Shown: piece by piece, positions 8,857-17,483 of the stretch
How positions within the stretch are numbered: the stretch's first letter is position 1
Layout of the letters: the number at the start of each line of letters is the position of its first letter
Source: Aquiflexum sp. TKW24L
GTDB taxonomy: Bacteria > Bacteroidota > Bacteroidia > Cytophagales > Cyclobacteriaceae
Assembly: GCF_023502205.1 (NCBI RefSeq)
Contig: NZ_JAMFLG010000007.1
Location: 62,001 to 126,000 of the forward strand
DNA length: 64,000 nucleotides
Direction: 5' to 3'
Notes under the pieces: model-generated
The model's input: only the letters and a program-made list of their open reading frames with translations
Databases searched by the model: none
What the model was told of the DNA's origin: nothing
Made by a program: the position numbers and the translations under genes

Positions 8857-9662
8857 TGAATCTTAATCTGAAAACACCTATTGCATTTTTTGACCTTGAA
8901 TCTACCGGCATCAATATTTCGACAGACCGGATCGTAGAAATTTCCATCCTAAAAGTCCATCCTAATGGAAGGCAGGAAACCAAAACTTCATTGGTCAATC
9001 CAACCATCGCAATACCCGCAGAGAGTTCAGCCATCCATGGCATTTTTGATAAGGATGTCAAAGAATCTCCAACATTCAAAACACTTTCCAGAGAGTTGTT
9101 CCAATTTCTAGAAGGAGCTGATTTGGCAGGTTTCAATGTAATCAAGTTTGATATTCCCCTGTTGGTGGAAGAATTTTTGAGAGCAGGAATTGATTTTGAC
9201 ATCGAAAAAAGAAATATCCTTGACTCGCAGAAAATTTTCCATATGATGGAAAAAAGGAATCTTTCCGCAGCCTATAAGTTTTACTGCGGCAAAACCCTTG
9301 AAAATGCGCATAGTGCTGAAGCGGACACGGTTGCTTCTTATGAAGTCTTCAAGGCCCAAATGGAAAAATACGATGGTGATGAAGCGGAAGATTTGCAAGG
9401 TAACAAGCTTGGGGTTTTCCAAAATGACATGAAAAAAATCCATACCCTGCTCAATGAAAAAATGGTCGATCTTGCAGGTAGGTTTATTTTCAATGAAAGT
9501 GGAGAGGAATGCTTTAATTTTGGAAAGCACAAAGGGAAAACCATCGAAAATGTCCTGAAAGAGGAGCCTTCCTATTATGATTGGATGATGAAAGGAGATT
9601 TTCCATTGGATACCAAAAGGAAATTCACACAAGTCAAATTGAGAAGTTTCAATCAGAGGTAA
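8856..9662 (+). CDS. DnaQ-like 3'-5' exonuclease with C-terminal DUF3820-like domain
   Basis: 268 residues. An RNase T/DnaQ-type DEDDh fold covers residues 7-170: D13 and E15 in FFDLESTGI, D99 in KFDIPLL, H152 and D157 in HSAEADT. The C-terminal part (about 200-265, FNFGKHKGKTIENVL..YYDWMMKGDFP) resembles the small DUF3820 domain often attached to such exonucleases. It probably trims 3' ends of DNA or RNA; it is not necessarily the replicative proofreader. It is translationally coupled to mpl by a one-base overlap and followed by a terminator. Confidence 0.88.
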   Translation: MNLNLKTPIAFFDLESTGINISTDRIVEISILKVHPNGRQETKTSLVNPTIAIPAESSAIHGIFDKDVKESPTFKTLSRELFQFLEGADLAGFNVIKFDIPLLVEEFLRAGIDFDIEKRNILDSQKIFHMMEKRNLSAAYKFYCGKTLENAHSAEADTVASYEVFKAQMEKYDGDEAEDLQGNKLGVFQNDMKKIHTLLNEKMVDLAGRFIFNESGEECFNFGKHKGKTIENVLKEEPSYYDWMMKGDFPLDTKRKFTQVKLRSFNQR

Positions 9663-9717
9663 TTTGGGTTAATGATTAGGTTAATTGGTTAGTGATTAAT
9701 TGATTAATTCTAAAAAC

Positions 9718-9754
9718 AAAATGCAGCCTGATTTTTCAGACTGCATTTTTTTTT
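9718..9754 (+). terminator. Terminator after the mpl-exonuclease operon
   Basis: AATGCAG-c-CTGA / TCAG-a-CTGCATT stem with one mismatch and a T-rich loop, followed by nine T. The minus strand also ends in TTTTGTTTTT, so it may serve the convergent M48 protease gene too. Confidence 0.85.
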
Positions 9755-9851
9755 AGGCATTCCATTAATTAGACGTGCCAAATTGTTTTCAATATTTTCA
9801 CCATCTGCTAACTGAGACTGTGAACTGAATACGATTCAATTAACGTCCAAT

Positions 9852-10655
9852 TTATTTTTTGCTCTGCTCATAATATTCCATAGCTATTACCATTTGCTTG
9901 TTCAGCTCTGCTGCACGTCTTTTTGGACCTGGGTGAGTGGAAAGAAATTCAGGAGGTGCTCCGCCAGAGCCTGCTGCTTCCATTCTTTCCCAAAATGCCG
10001 GAGCTACCCTTGGATCGTATCCTGCCAATGCCATAAAATTCAAACCTAACTGATCAGCTTCCAATTCGTGTTTACGGCTGAAGCTCAACATTCCCAGTTG
10101 TCCCCCTACACCGAATGCCTGAAGAAATAAATTCTGCATCAAAGTTGGGTTTTGGCCCATGGCCACTTGGGCAGAACCCAAGACACCATTCATTAACATT
10201 CCGTTGGACATTCTTTCCCTTCCGTGGTTGGCAAGAGCATGAGCTACCTCATGTCCCATTACAACGGCAATTCCAGCTTCATCCTGACATACAGGAATAA
10301 TTCCTGTGTAGAAAGCAACTTTCCCACCGGGCATACACCAAGCATTGACAACTGCTTCTTCGATCAAGTTAAATTCCCAACTAAATCCCTGAAGCTCACT
10401 TTCCAAGCCATTGGCTTTCATGTACTTTTCAACAGCTGCTGAAACCCGCTTGCCTACCTTTACAACCATTTGCCCATCAGCTGTATTGGTAACAACCTTT
10501 CCTTCTTTCAAGACTTTTTCATATTCGACAAAAGCCAAAGGAAGCAACTCTGCATTGTCAATCAGTGCAAGTTGGTTTCTTCCACTCATAGGAACTTTGG
10601 CACAGGAATAAACTAAGATCCCGAAAGCCATCAAAAACATTATCTTCTTGAACAT
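9852..10655 (-). CDS. M48-family zinc metalloprotease lipoprotein
   Basis: 267 residues starting MFKKIMFLMAFGILVYSC, a lipoprotein signal with Cys18 as the likely lipidated residue, so the protein sits in the periplasm on a membrane. The catalytic HEVAH is at 135-139, with the third zinc ligand in KHELEAD (195-201) and a final FLSTHPGPKRRAAEL motif, as in the YggG/BepA/LoiP group of envelope quality-control proteases. The ATG at 10655 is chosen because the upstream extension (to 10862) would bury the signal peptide and runs antisense into the divergent DUF4442 gene. Confidence 0.92.
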   Translation of the reverse strand: MFKKIMFLMAFGILVYSCAKVPMSGRNQLALIDNAELLPLAFVEYEKVLKEGKVVTNTADGQMVVKVGKRVSAAVEKYMKANGLESELQGFSWEFNLIEEAVVNAWCMPGGKVAFYTGIIPVCQDEAGIAVVMGHEVAHALANHGRERMSNGMLMNGVLGSAQVAMGQNPTLMQNLFLQAFGVGGQLGMLSFSRKHELEADQLGLNFMALAGYDPRVAPAFWERMEAAGSGGAPPEFLSTHPGPKRRAAELNKQMVIAMEYYEQSKK

Positions 10656-10752
10656 ATCATTTGATTTTGATTCAAAATTGCCCAAAAAAGATGCCATACC
10701 AAAACAGCTTTGATATATTTGTTTAATTTGAAGTATTATAAAACTTTCTATC

Positions 10753-11232
10753 ATGACTCCTGAAGCAAAAAAACACATAGACCGGATGAGCAATCCTTTT
10801 ATTTTTTGGTGGGCAATGTTGTTCAAACTACCCTCAGCAGTCTTTTGGAGGTTAAAAATCAAATATTTGTCTTTAGAAAAATGCGAAGTTACAATTCCAT
10901 ATTTCTGGAGAAGTCAAAATCCTTTTAAATCAATTTATTTTGCTGCAATGGCCGGAGCGGCGGAATTGAGTACTGGGGCTTTATGCCAAGTGCGCATGGC
11001 GGGCAAAGGAAGTTACAGTATGTTGGTGGTTGATTTCAAAGCAGAATACCATAAAAAAGCAAATCAAAAAATAACCTTTGTCTGCGATCAGGGCATTGAG
11101 CTCGGAAAATTGGTCGATGGGCTTAATCCTGGGGAAAACAATTCACTAACAATGGTATCCACAGGAACCAACCCAAGTGGAGAAATAGTTGCCAGATTTT
11201 TTGTCACTTGGTCGATCAAAAGGAAATCATAA
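10753..11232 (+). CDS. DUF4442 (hotdog-fold) protein
   Basis: 159 residues fitting the DUF4442 family, thought to adopt a thioesterase-like hotdog fold. Visible pieces are RMSNPFIFWWAMLFKLPSA at the start, then FAAMAGAAELSTGAL, the long hotdog helix, and VDFKAEYHKKANQKITFVC and NPSGEIVARFFVTWSIK strands. No catalytic residue has been established for the family. It is divergent from the M48 protease; a TATATTTG box (10714-10721) is a plausible -10. Isolated gene; function unknown. Confidence 0.8.
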   Translation: MTPEAKKHIDRMSNPFIFWWAMLFKLPSAVFWRLKIKYLSLEKCEVTIPYFWRSQNPFKSIYFAAMAGAAELSTGALCQVRMAGKGSYSMLVVDFKAEYHKKANQKITFVCDQGIELGKLVDGLNPGENNSLTMVSTGTNPSGEIVARFFVTWSIKRKS

Positions 11233-11497
11233 AAAATATTTGGGATAGGCATCAAAAGATTCAATGTTCAAATTACTCAAAAAAGCAACTGATATTTAAA
11301 TTTTGAGTTTAAATTGATAAACAAAAAGCCTATTGAAAAATTTTACAATTAAGTCCTGGTTCTAAGAAAAAAGCAAACTCTCATAAGTATAAATTCACGA
11401 TTTGTAATCAGGAATCCAGGCACCAATTTCTAAGTTTATTTGAATGAAGTTTGGCGAAATCCAAGGTTTACTAATTATTTGGTTTAAGTTCTTAAAG

Positions 11498-11525
11498 ACC
11501 GCTTCCCCAGGGAGCGGTTTTTTTT
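11498..11525 (+). terminator. Strong intergenic terminator 265 bp beyond the DUF4442 stop
   Basis: ACCGCT / AGCGGT stem with a TCCCCAGGG loop, followed by eight T on the plus strand. The 265 bp before it hold no gene I can recognise, so it ends either a long 3' untranslated region or an unseen small RNA. Confidence 0.75.
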
Positions 11526-12273
11526 AAAACTCTTCCTTCCTCCTAAATCCTGCCCTACTATCCAAAAAATCTATTAGTAATTTTTGGACCCTTTCCCATT
11601 CCATACCTACAAATTGATGGTCAATGTTTTGAAGGTTAAACTCAATAATCAAGCCGTCCAAGTCCTCATCGGTCAAGTTGTATTCATATTTCAAAGCAGC
11701 CATAACAGAATCAGACTGGATCAGTCTCAGGTAGTCTTCTTGGCTTGCCAAAAAAGCCAATTTACGGGCATATTGTCGCTTCTGCCTTTCACTTTTCATG
11801 AAATAAGAAATTGGACCATCTAAAGTCAGTCCAGGTTGAAGGCCGGGATTATTGGCCAATCCAGTATAGATTTTTCCCGGTCCCGCGGGTCTATCTGTCA
11901 ATCCCCTCATGGTAGATTGATTTCCTACTTTGAAAGGAATAACATATTTATCTCCATACAGATCAAATCGAGGCAGTGTCCTGGCATCGAGGTAAATATC
12001 TGTCAGAATATGTTTTTCTTTTCCTGCGATAAGGACTTTGGGGATGTAATAATTTTTGGAAATTAAAATGGAGTCTCCTTCTGTGGCACGAACCCTGAAA
12101 TAACCCCTTTCATTGGTGAGGCTGCTATCCCGGTTTTGCAGATTGATTACCCATACGTTGTCCAAAAATCCTCTATCAAGACCATCAAGCACATTTCCTG
12201 TCAAGACTTGAGAGAAAGCGTCGTTTCGGGCTGCAGCAAAAAAAACCAAAAGAACAAGTAGGATTTTATTCAC
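11524..12273 (-). CDS. Secreted protein with carboxypeptidase-like regulatory (CNA-B-like) domain
   Basis: 249 residues. An N-terminal signal peptide (MNKILLVLLVFFAAARNDAFSQ by position 22) precedes a short beta-sandwich of the carboxypeptidase-regulatory type (about 23-100: LTGNVLDG..LDNVWVINLQNRDSSLTNERGYFRV), the module also seen in front of TonB receptors. The rest is charged and helical and I do not recognise it. Homologues of this size are common in Cytophagales as periplasmic or outer-membrane-associated proteins of unknown role. It stands alone between two plus-strand genes. Confidence 0.65.
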   Translation of the reverse strand: MNKILLVLLVFFAAARNDAFSQVLTGNVLDGLDRGFLDNVWVINLQNRDSSLTNERGYFRVRATEGDSILISKNYYIPKVLIAGKEKHILTDIYLDARTLPRFDLYGDKYVIPFKVGNQSTMRGLTDRPAGPGKIYTGLANNPGLQPGLTLDGPISYFMKSERQKRQYARKLAFLASQEDYLRLIQSDSVMAALKYEYNLTDEDLDGLIIEFNLQNIDHQFVGMEWERVQKLLIDFLDSRAGFRRKEEF

Positions 12274-12414
12274 AGTCCGAATTTAGCTCTGACCAATGAG
12301 TTAGAAAAATTTCAATGGTTAAAAGATATTAAACTAGATTTTCCTTTGTATGAAAATCTTGAAAAACAATATTGAAATACGTCTTTCCAAATGGTGGCTG
12401 TTTTCTAATTGATT

Positions 12415-12444
12415 TTTGAATTACCTTTCTTCTGGTTAGTTTTG
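12415..12444 (+). promoter_or_regulatory. Bacteroidota-type promoter of the glutamyl-Q synthetase gene
   Basis: TTTG (12415-12418), 18-nt spacer, then TAGTTTTG (12437-12444), a full match to TTTG / TAnnTTTG. The ATG lies 28 bp downstream. Confidence 0.65.
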
Positions 12445-12472
12445 ATCCTCATTGATAATTTAAAAACTTTAC

Positions 12473-13351
12473 ATGTCCGAATATAAACTGGCAAGATTTG
12501 CTCCCACTCCGAGTGGATTTCTTCACATAGGAAATATTTATTCATTTATCATTACCCATCATTTAGCCAATAAGTATGGTGCAAAAGTGTTGCTCCGGAT
12601 TGATGACCTTGACCGTGAAAGGTACAAACCGAGATTTGTACAGGATATTTTTGATACACTCAATTTTTTGGAAATCCCATACGATCAAGGACCTAGAGAC
12701 CTTTCTGATTTTGAACAGAATCATTCTCAAATTCACCGATTGCCATTATATCAACGAGCATTAGAGGATTTAAAGAATAAAAAAGTGCTCTTTGCCTGTG
12801 ACTGTAGCCGGAAGAAAATCGAAAAACTAAACCCCAAAGGATACTACTCTGGATTTTGCCTTAGAAGGAACCTTTCTTTTGACCAAGCTGAAATTACATG
12901 GAGAATCAAAGCCAAAATGCATATAGATGTGCCATTCAAAGAACTAAACCTGGGAATTGTAAACGGTAAACTTCCAGGGATAATGACGGATTTTGTGGTC
13001 AGAAAAAAAGATGCCATGCCCTCCTATCAATTGACATCTCTGGTCGATGACCTTCACTTTGGGGTAGACCTAATTGTCAGAGGTAAGGATCTTTGGGGAT
13101 CTACCATTGCCCAAGTTTATCTTTCCAAATTCCTGTCTGAAAACAATTTTGCAGAGAATACTTTTCACCACCACCAACTGATCCACGGCTCAAATAATCA
13201 AAAACTCTCCAAATCATCAGATGTAAGCTCGATTCAATTGCTTAGGAAAACCGGGAAAAAGAAAGAAGATATCTACCAAATAATCGCTGAGGCCGCAGGT
13301 TTGAAAGATAGGCCGAAAAGTTTGGGGGAATTTGGGGGTTTGGTTATTTGA
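12473..13351 (+). CDS. gluQ: Glutamyl-Q tRNA(Asp) synthetase
   Basis: 292 residues, a truncated class I GluRS that lacks the anticodon-binding domain and attaches glutamate to queuosine of tRNA(Asp). Visible signatures: APTPSGFLHIGN with HIGN at 18-21, RIDDLD, the zinc-binding C109-x-C111 ... C129 knuckle, VVRKKDAMPSYQL, and the KMSKS-type KLSKS near the C-terminus. The length fits GluQ and not a full GluRS (~480-560). Its substrate tRNA(Asp) is encoded twice within 10 kb, at 22.4-22.6 kb. A good promoter lies just upstream. Confidence 0.88.
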   Translation: MSEYKLARFAPTPSGFLHIGNIYSFIITHHLANKYGAKVLLRIDDLDRERYKPRFVQDIFDTLNFLEIPYDQGPRDLSDFEQNHSQIHRLPLYQRALEDLKNKKVLFACDCSRKKIEKLNPKGYYSGFCLRRNLSFDQAEITWRIKAKMHIDVPFKELNLGIVNGKLPGIMTDFVVRKKDAMPSYQLTSLVDDLHFGVDLIVRGKDLWGSTIAQVYLSKFLSENNFAENTFHHHQLIHGSNNQKLSKSSDVSSIQLLRKTGKKKEDIYQIIAEAAGLKDRPKSLGEFGGLVI

Positions 13352-13426
13352 GAAGGTGATTTTCGATAAATATTTTTTTGAGGATGTTGGATATCAGTTA
13401 ATTTTCAATTCTATCATTAGCCTCAA

Positions 13427-13503
13427 CTTGTCATTTCGACCAGAGGGAGAAATCCATCACACCAAATCTTCAAAAAGACTTCTCCGACGTCGAAGTGAAA
13501 AGG
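13427..13503. repeat. Palindromic intergenic repeat, copy A
   Basis: Imperfect inverted repeat: left arm 13428-13454 (TTGTCATTTCGAC..GGGAGAAATC) and right arm 13477-13503 (GACTTCTCCGACGTCGAAGTG) with a 22-bp spacer. It is the compact form of a unit that occurs three times here (copies B and C below). It is followed by a conserved tail at 13522-13560. Confidence 0.8.
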
Positions 13504-13521
13504 AGAATTTTTTATCAATTA

Positions 13522-13560
13522 AGGCTACGGATTTTAGAAACAGTCGAATTTCAACTTGAG
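13522..13560. repeat. Conserved tail of the palindromic repeat, first copy
   Basis: AAGGCTACGGATTTTAGA ... CAGTCGAATTTCAA recurs, slightly changed, at 14055-14093. Each tail lies after a right arm and before the next left arm, so arms and tail behave as one duplicated unit. Confidence 0.75.
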
Positions 13561-13566
13561 CGTCTC

Positions 13567-14038
13567 CTTGTCATTTTGAACGCAGAGAGAAATCTATCAA
13601 ATCAATTTTTAAAAATATTCACCTTCACCAAATTGACTAGGAGAAATTTTTAATATTTTTAAAACTTTTGTTAGTTTCAAAAAATATGAAAAGGCATGAG
13701 TATTTTGTTTACATCTTGACAAATTATAACAAAACAGTCCTGTACATCGGGATGACAAATGATTTAATGAGAAGACTTTTTGAACATTCTAAAAATTATA
13801 ATCCTAACGGTTTTTCTGCGAAATATAAATGTAAATATCTACTGCATTGGGAATCTTATCAATATGTCAGAGATGCAATCTCTCGTGAGAAGGAAATCAA
13901 AAAATGGAGGAGGGAAAAGAAGAATAATTTGATTAGTGAATTGAATCCTGAATGGAGGTTTTTAAATGAAGATGTTTTAGGTAATGATTAAGAAGAGAGT
14001 TTGATTTAATAGACTTCTCCTCCCTGGAAGTGACAAGG
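13567..14038. repeat. Palindromic repeat, copy B, split by a GIY-YIG gene
   Basis: Left arm 13567-13594 (CTTGTCATTTTGAACG..GAGAAATC) and right arm 14011-14038 (AGACTTCTCC..GGAAGTGACAAGG) are the same two arms as copies A and C, but about 415 bp apart rather than 22 bp. The intervening DNA is the complete GIY-YIG gene with its flanks. Confidence 0.75.
13686..13991 (+). CDS. Small GIY-YIG endonuclease-domain protein (UPF0213-like)
   Basis: 101 residues, a stand-alone GIY-YIG domain. FVYILTNYN gives the first motif strand and VLYIGMTNDLMRRLFEHS the YIG strand with the catalytic Arg; the EKEIKKWRREKK helix carries the conserved Glu. Such proteins are presumed to be single-strand or structure-specific nucleases, with no firm role known. 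The ATG at 13686 is used; an upstream TTG at 13668 adds nothing conserved. The gene lies exactly between the two arms of an intergenic palindrome, which suggests that gene and repeat move or moved together. Confidence 0.85.
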   Translation: MKRHEYFVYILTNYNKTVLYIGMTNDLMRRLFEHSKNYNPNGFSAKYKCKYLLHWESYQYVRDAISREKEIKKWRREKKNNLISELNPEWRFLNEDVLGND

Positions 14039-14054
14039 CAAAGTTTAAATTTGA

Positions 14055-14093
14055 AGGTAGCGGATTTTAGATTCAGTCGAATTTCAATTTTAG
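14055..14093. repeat. Conserved tail of the palindromic repeat, second copy
   Basis: AAGGTAGCGGATTTTAGA ... CAGTCGAATTTCAA, the partner of 13522-13560. About 34 of 39 positions match by eye. Confidence 0.75.
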
Positions 14094-14097
14094 CATC

Positions 14098-14175
14098 CCT
14101 TTATCATTTCAAACAAAGGGAGAAATCTAAACCCTCATTTCAAAAAAAGACTTCTCCTACGTCGAAGTGACAAGG
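14098..14175. repeat. Palindromic intergenic repeat, copy C
   Basis: Left arm 14099-14127 (TTATCATTTC..GGGAGAAATC) and right arm 14149-14175 (GACTTCTCCTACGTCGAAGTG), spacer about 21 bp: again the compact form. Confidence 0.8.
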
Positions 14176-14240
14176 AGAAGTTTTTATCTCATTTTTACAC
14201 AAACTAAACTTCCACTGTTTTCCCAGTTATCGCTTGTAAA

Positions 14241-15722
14241 TCAATACTTCGCCGGAACTCCTTTTCCAGGCAAAGATTTTTGGATAAACTGTCTGATATC
14301 TTCATTGGATGTTGCCAGATCTTCAGCTCGGAGATACATCATGTGGCCACTTCTATACCCTTTAAAAGATAGTCTGTCTTGCATTTTTCCGGCAGGATCC
14401 ATTTGCCACATATTGTACTTGGCATTGAAATAATCCGTTCCGCCATCAAAATATCCCGATTGGGTCATGACATGTAGATAAGGATTCTGCAACATGGCCT
14501 GCGCCAATTGGTTTCCCGTATTTTCATTGGTTCTATCCCAAGGATTCACCGGACCAAATAAGTTGTAGGTCAAATCTGTGTTGTATTTGAGCACATTCTT
14601 GGCATAATAATTCATAGCTGGAGAAAATGCATGATTCCAAGCAGTCAACGCCGGATCATAGTCAAATCTCTCTCCGGCGTCTGTTTGGTCGATACCTCTG
14701 TACCTGCTGTCCAACCTGCCAACGGTCAATCCTTTGTCCCTCAACAGTTCTTTCCAGAAATAACTCGTCGGTACAGCTAAAGCATGTTGAAGAAACACCT
14801 GCTCGCTCAATCCAGAGTAATAGGCCATTTTTTTAGCCACTTCTGCCCTCACAGCCGGTTCTAATGAACCCCCTTTTGAAATCGCCGGAATCACCACATC
14901 CAAGGTGTATTTTTCAACCTCCGCCAAAATGCTGTCCAAGCCCCTGCTTTGGAGGTCGGCAGGAAGTGCTTTGTGATACCAAGCCGTTGCGGCAAAGTAA
15001 GGGAGGTAGTTGGCTTTGGCCACAGGTCCGCTTCTATCCAATCCCATCGGAGTTGGCGATACCAATACCACACCATTGAAATACATCCAATGGGCATTTT
15101 GCAGTTCGTGTACCAATCCTGCCACGCGGGTAGTTCCATAACTTTCACCGATCAGATATTTTGGTGATTGCCACCTGTTTTGTCTTGTTACAAAAGTTTT
15201 GACCCAATCTGCCAAGTATTTGATATCAGAATTTATCCCAAAAAAAGTAGAACGGGGAACTTCCTTGTCTAAAATCCTGGAGTAACCGGTATTTACAGGA
15301 TCGATATACACGATGTCAGCCACGTCTAGGATTGAGTGAGGGTTTTGGTTGACACCATAGGGCTGCAGCGGATACCCTTCGTCGTCAATATTCAATTTGT
15401 AGGGACCTGTGTAGGCCAAGTGCATCCAAAGAGACCCTGAACCCGGGCCTCCGTTGAAAGAAAAAACCAATGGACGGGTGGCTTTGTCAGAGATATCCGT
15501 TCTCTCGTAGTAGGTATAGAATAGCGTGGCAATAGGCTTTCCGTCCTCATTCCAAACAGGCATCGTTCCTGCTGTGGTTTTGTAGGGAACGCGCTTTCCC
15601 TTAATGGTCACTTCACCATTGGTGACAGAGGATGATTCCACCTTTATTTCTCTGGTTTCCTGTGCCATTGCAAAAGAGAAAGAAATCAGAAGCATAAATG
15701 CCGTAAGTATTTGTTTTTTCAT
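14241..15722 (-). CDS. Secreted S10-family serine carboxypeptidase-like peptidase
   Basis: 493 residues. A signal peptide (MKKQILTAFMLLISFSFAMAQ, cut near 21) exports it to the periplasm or beyond. The alpha/beta-hydrolase core shows the S10 oxyanion segment FNGGPGSGSLWMHL, nucleophile Ser in GESYGTTR, Asp in YFDGGTDYF and His in YRSGHMMYLR. It probably removes C-terminal residues from peptides. No terminator or operon partner is evident; the neighbouring RluA-type gene is divergent across 163 bp. Confidence 0.92.
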   Translation of the reverse strand: MKKQILTAFMLLISFSFAMAQETREIKVESSSVTNGEVTIKGKRVPYKTTAGTMPVWNEDGKPIATLFYTYYERTDISDKATRPLVFSFNGGPGSGSLWMHLAYTGPYKLNIDDEGYPLQPYGVNQNPHSILDVADIVYIDPVNTGYSRILDKEVPRSTFFGINSDIKYLADWVKTFVTRQNRWQSPKYLIGESYGTTRVAGLVHELQNAHWMYFNGVVLVSPTPMGLDRSGPVAKANYLPYFAATAWYHKALPADLQSRGLDSILAEVEKYTLDVVIPAISKGGSLEPAVRAEVAKKMAYYSGLSEQVFLQHALAVPTSYFWKELLRDKGLTVGRLDSRYRGIDQTDAGERFDYDPALTAWNHAFSPAMNYYAKNVLKYNTDLTYNLFGPVNPWDRTNENTGNQLAQAMLQNPYLHVMTQSGYFDGGTDYFNAKYNMWQMDPAGKMQDRLSFKGYRSGHMMYLRAEDLATSNEDIRQFIQKSLPGKGVPAKY

Positions 15723-15835
15723 TGTAGAGTGAGGCTATATTCCCTCCCAATATAAGGGAAATCAAAAAACCTTTCTTGGTATTTATATCAAGGTATTTTT
15801 GGGCAGGATAAGTGGGGTTGGGGAGGAAAGAATTT

Positions 15836-15866
15836 TTTGGGGAAAATTTTGAATCCCTTACCTTCG
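15836..15866 (+). promoter_or_regulatory. Bacteroidota-type promoter of the pseudouridine synthase gene
   Basis: TTTG (15836-15839), exactly 19 nt, then TACCTTCG (15859-15866). The predicted transcript start near 15873 leaves a leader of only ~13 nt before the TTG start. Confidence 0.7.
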
Positions 15867-15885
15867 CAGCATAAACCGATTCCAT

Positions 15886-16614
15886 TTGGAAAATCTAGAA
15901 TTAGAAATCTTATTTCAGGATGAATTTTTTATTGCTGTCAATAAACCGGCAGGTATGCTGGTTCACCGGACAAATATCGCTTTTGAAGAAAATGTATTGA
16001 TAGCAGAAAGGCTTCTCAAAGAACAGATTGGCCAAAAAGTTTACCCACTCCACAGGATTGATCGGCCGACCTCCGGGGTTTTAGTTTTTGGATTATCCTC
16101 AGAAGCAGCCTCGCTTGTTCAGCCTTTATTTCCCACTGATGATGTCAAAAAATATTATTTGACTATTGTTAGAGGATATATGTCTGAAAATCATGGAATT
16201 ATTGAACATCCGCTTAAAAAAAAATTGTGTGGTGATTTGCAGGATGCAAAGTCTGAATTTTGGTCACTTTCACAAAATGAAATTCCCATTGCCTCTACCA
16301 ACCGGTATCCTACTAGCCGATATTCACTGCTGAAAGTCTATCCACATACCGGCCGGATGCATCAAATCAGGCGACATTTGGCACATGACCGGCATTATGT
16401 AATTGGCGACAGTACTCATGGAGACAACCGACAAAACCATTTTTTCAGGGATACTTTTGGGATGGAACAACTCCTCTTACATGCCTGGAAGTTTGAATTT
16501 ATCCATCCGATAACCAAAGAAGCCATCAAGGTTGAAGCAGATCTCCCCGATTATTTTATTAATATCAGCGAGAAATTGGGACTTATACTCCCTCCAAAGG
16601 AAGGAGAAAACTAG
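15886..16614 (+). CDS. RluA-family RNA pseudouridine synthase (TruC-like)
   Basis: 242 residues, converting uridine to pseudouridine in tRNA or rRNA. The catalytic Asp is in HRIDRPTSGVLVFGL, preceded by FFIAVNKPAGMLVH and followed by VYPHTGRMHQIRRHLAHDRHYVIGD. There is no N-terminal S4 domain, which together with length fits TruC (tRNA U65) rather than RluC/D. The start is a TTG: the frame is closed by a stop at 15850-15852, no ATG precedes the conserved region, and the promoter places the transcript start just upstream. Confidence 0.88.
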   Translation: MENLELEILFQDEFFIAVNKPAGMLVHRTNIAFEENVLIAERLLKEQIGQKVYPLHRIDRPTSGVLVFGLSSEAASLVQPLFPTDDVKKYYLTIVRGYMSENHGIIEHPLKKKLCGDLQDAKSEFWSLSQNEIPIASTNRYPTSRYSLLKVYPHTGRMHQIRRHLAHDRHYVIGDSTHGDNRQNHFFRDTFGMEQLLLHAWKFEFIHPITKEAIKVEADLPDYFINISEKLGLILPPKEGEN

Positions 16615-16619
16615 TTTTC

Positions 16620-17483
16620 CTAGGAGGCTTTTGATTTCTTATTGGTAAGGATAATTATAATTGCTGAGGTCATAAACATAATCAGGCTGTAAATGGCTAC
16701 AGGGATAGTCATTTCAGAATTTTTCAGCAAAGTGGCTGCAATCATAATTCCCAAAGTCCCATTTTGAATCCCTGATTCGATAGCAATGGTAATACTTTGT
16801 CTCTTGGACAAAAGAAAAACCCGAGCCAAGAAAAAACCTACCGTCAAAGTCAACAGGTTTAGCATTAAAGTAATTGGTCCTGACTGAATAAAAAATTCTA
16901 TCAGATTCGCCCTTTCTTTCAAAATGGCAGCAAATAAGATCAGTGCAAAGAAAACCGCTGAGGCAATACGGACAGGCCTGTCGGCTTTTTGGGAGAGTTT
17001 GGGGAATTTTTTATGGAGAAATATTCCGATAGATACAGGCACAACTGTAACTCCTGCAATCTGGATAATAGTTTCCATGACGGGCAAAGTAATGCTTCCC
17101 TCCTCTCCAAAATGGGAAATAGCAAAATTGACAATGAGGGGAATGGTCACGATGGTAACCAAAGAACTCACGGCTGTCAGACTGATCGAAAGAGCAGTAT
17201 CTCCCTTGGAAAGATGTGAAATCAGATTGGATGTCGCCCCACCGGGACATGCCGCCAAAATCATCACACCCACAGCCATAGCCCCTGTCAACCCAAAAAG
17301 CTGCACGAGTGCATATCCAAAAATTGGCAAAAGAATAAGCTGATTGGTAAGACCCAAAATCATTGCCTTGGGGTAAACAAAGATGTTTTTGAAATCTTTC
17401 AATGTCAGCGACAATCCCATCCCTAGCATAATGAAGGCCAAAGCCAAGGGTAAAAAAACTGCAGTTAAAATACTGTCTTGCAT
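16620..17483 (-). CDS. Bile acid:sodium symporter (BASS) family transporter
   Basis: 287 residues, almost entirely hydrophobic, with about nine membrane segments. Family hallmarks are the N-terminal ALAFIMLGMGLSLTLKDF, the discontinuous-helix region AACPGGATSNLISHLSKGD, and the second crossover SGIQNGTLGIMIAATLL. Bacterial members carry organic anions such as pantoate or keto acids with sodium; bile acid as the substrate is not implied. Tail-to-tail with the RluA-type gene, with 5 bp between stops. Confidence 0.9.
   Translation of the reverse strand: MQDSILTAVFLPLALAFIMLGMGLSLTLKDFKNIFVYPKAMILGLTNQLILLPIFGYALVQLFGLTGAMAVGVMILAACPGGATSNLISHLSKGDTALSISLTAVSSLVTIVTIPLIVNFAISHFGEEGSITLPVMETIIQIAGVTVVPVSIGIFLHKKFPKLSQKADRPVRIASAVFFALILFAAILKERANLIEFFIQSGPITLMLNLLTLTVGFFLARVFLLSKRQSITIAIESGIQNGTLGIMIAATLLKNSEMTIPVAIYSLIMFMTSAIIIILTNKKSKAS

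Noticed and set aside
10656-10862. N-terminal extension of the M48 protease
   Set aside because: It would hide the lipoprotein signal and overlaps the divergent gene; the ATG at 10655 gives a proper signal.
13352-14240. Insertion sequence around the GIY-YIG gene
   Set aside because: No transposase and no target duplication could be shown; treated as a repeat-embedded gene.
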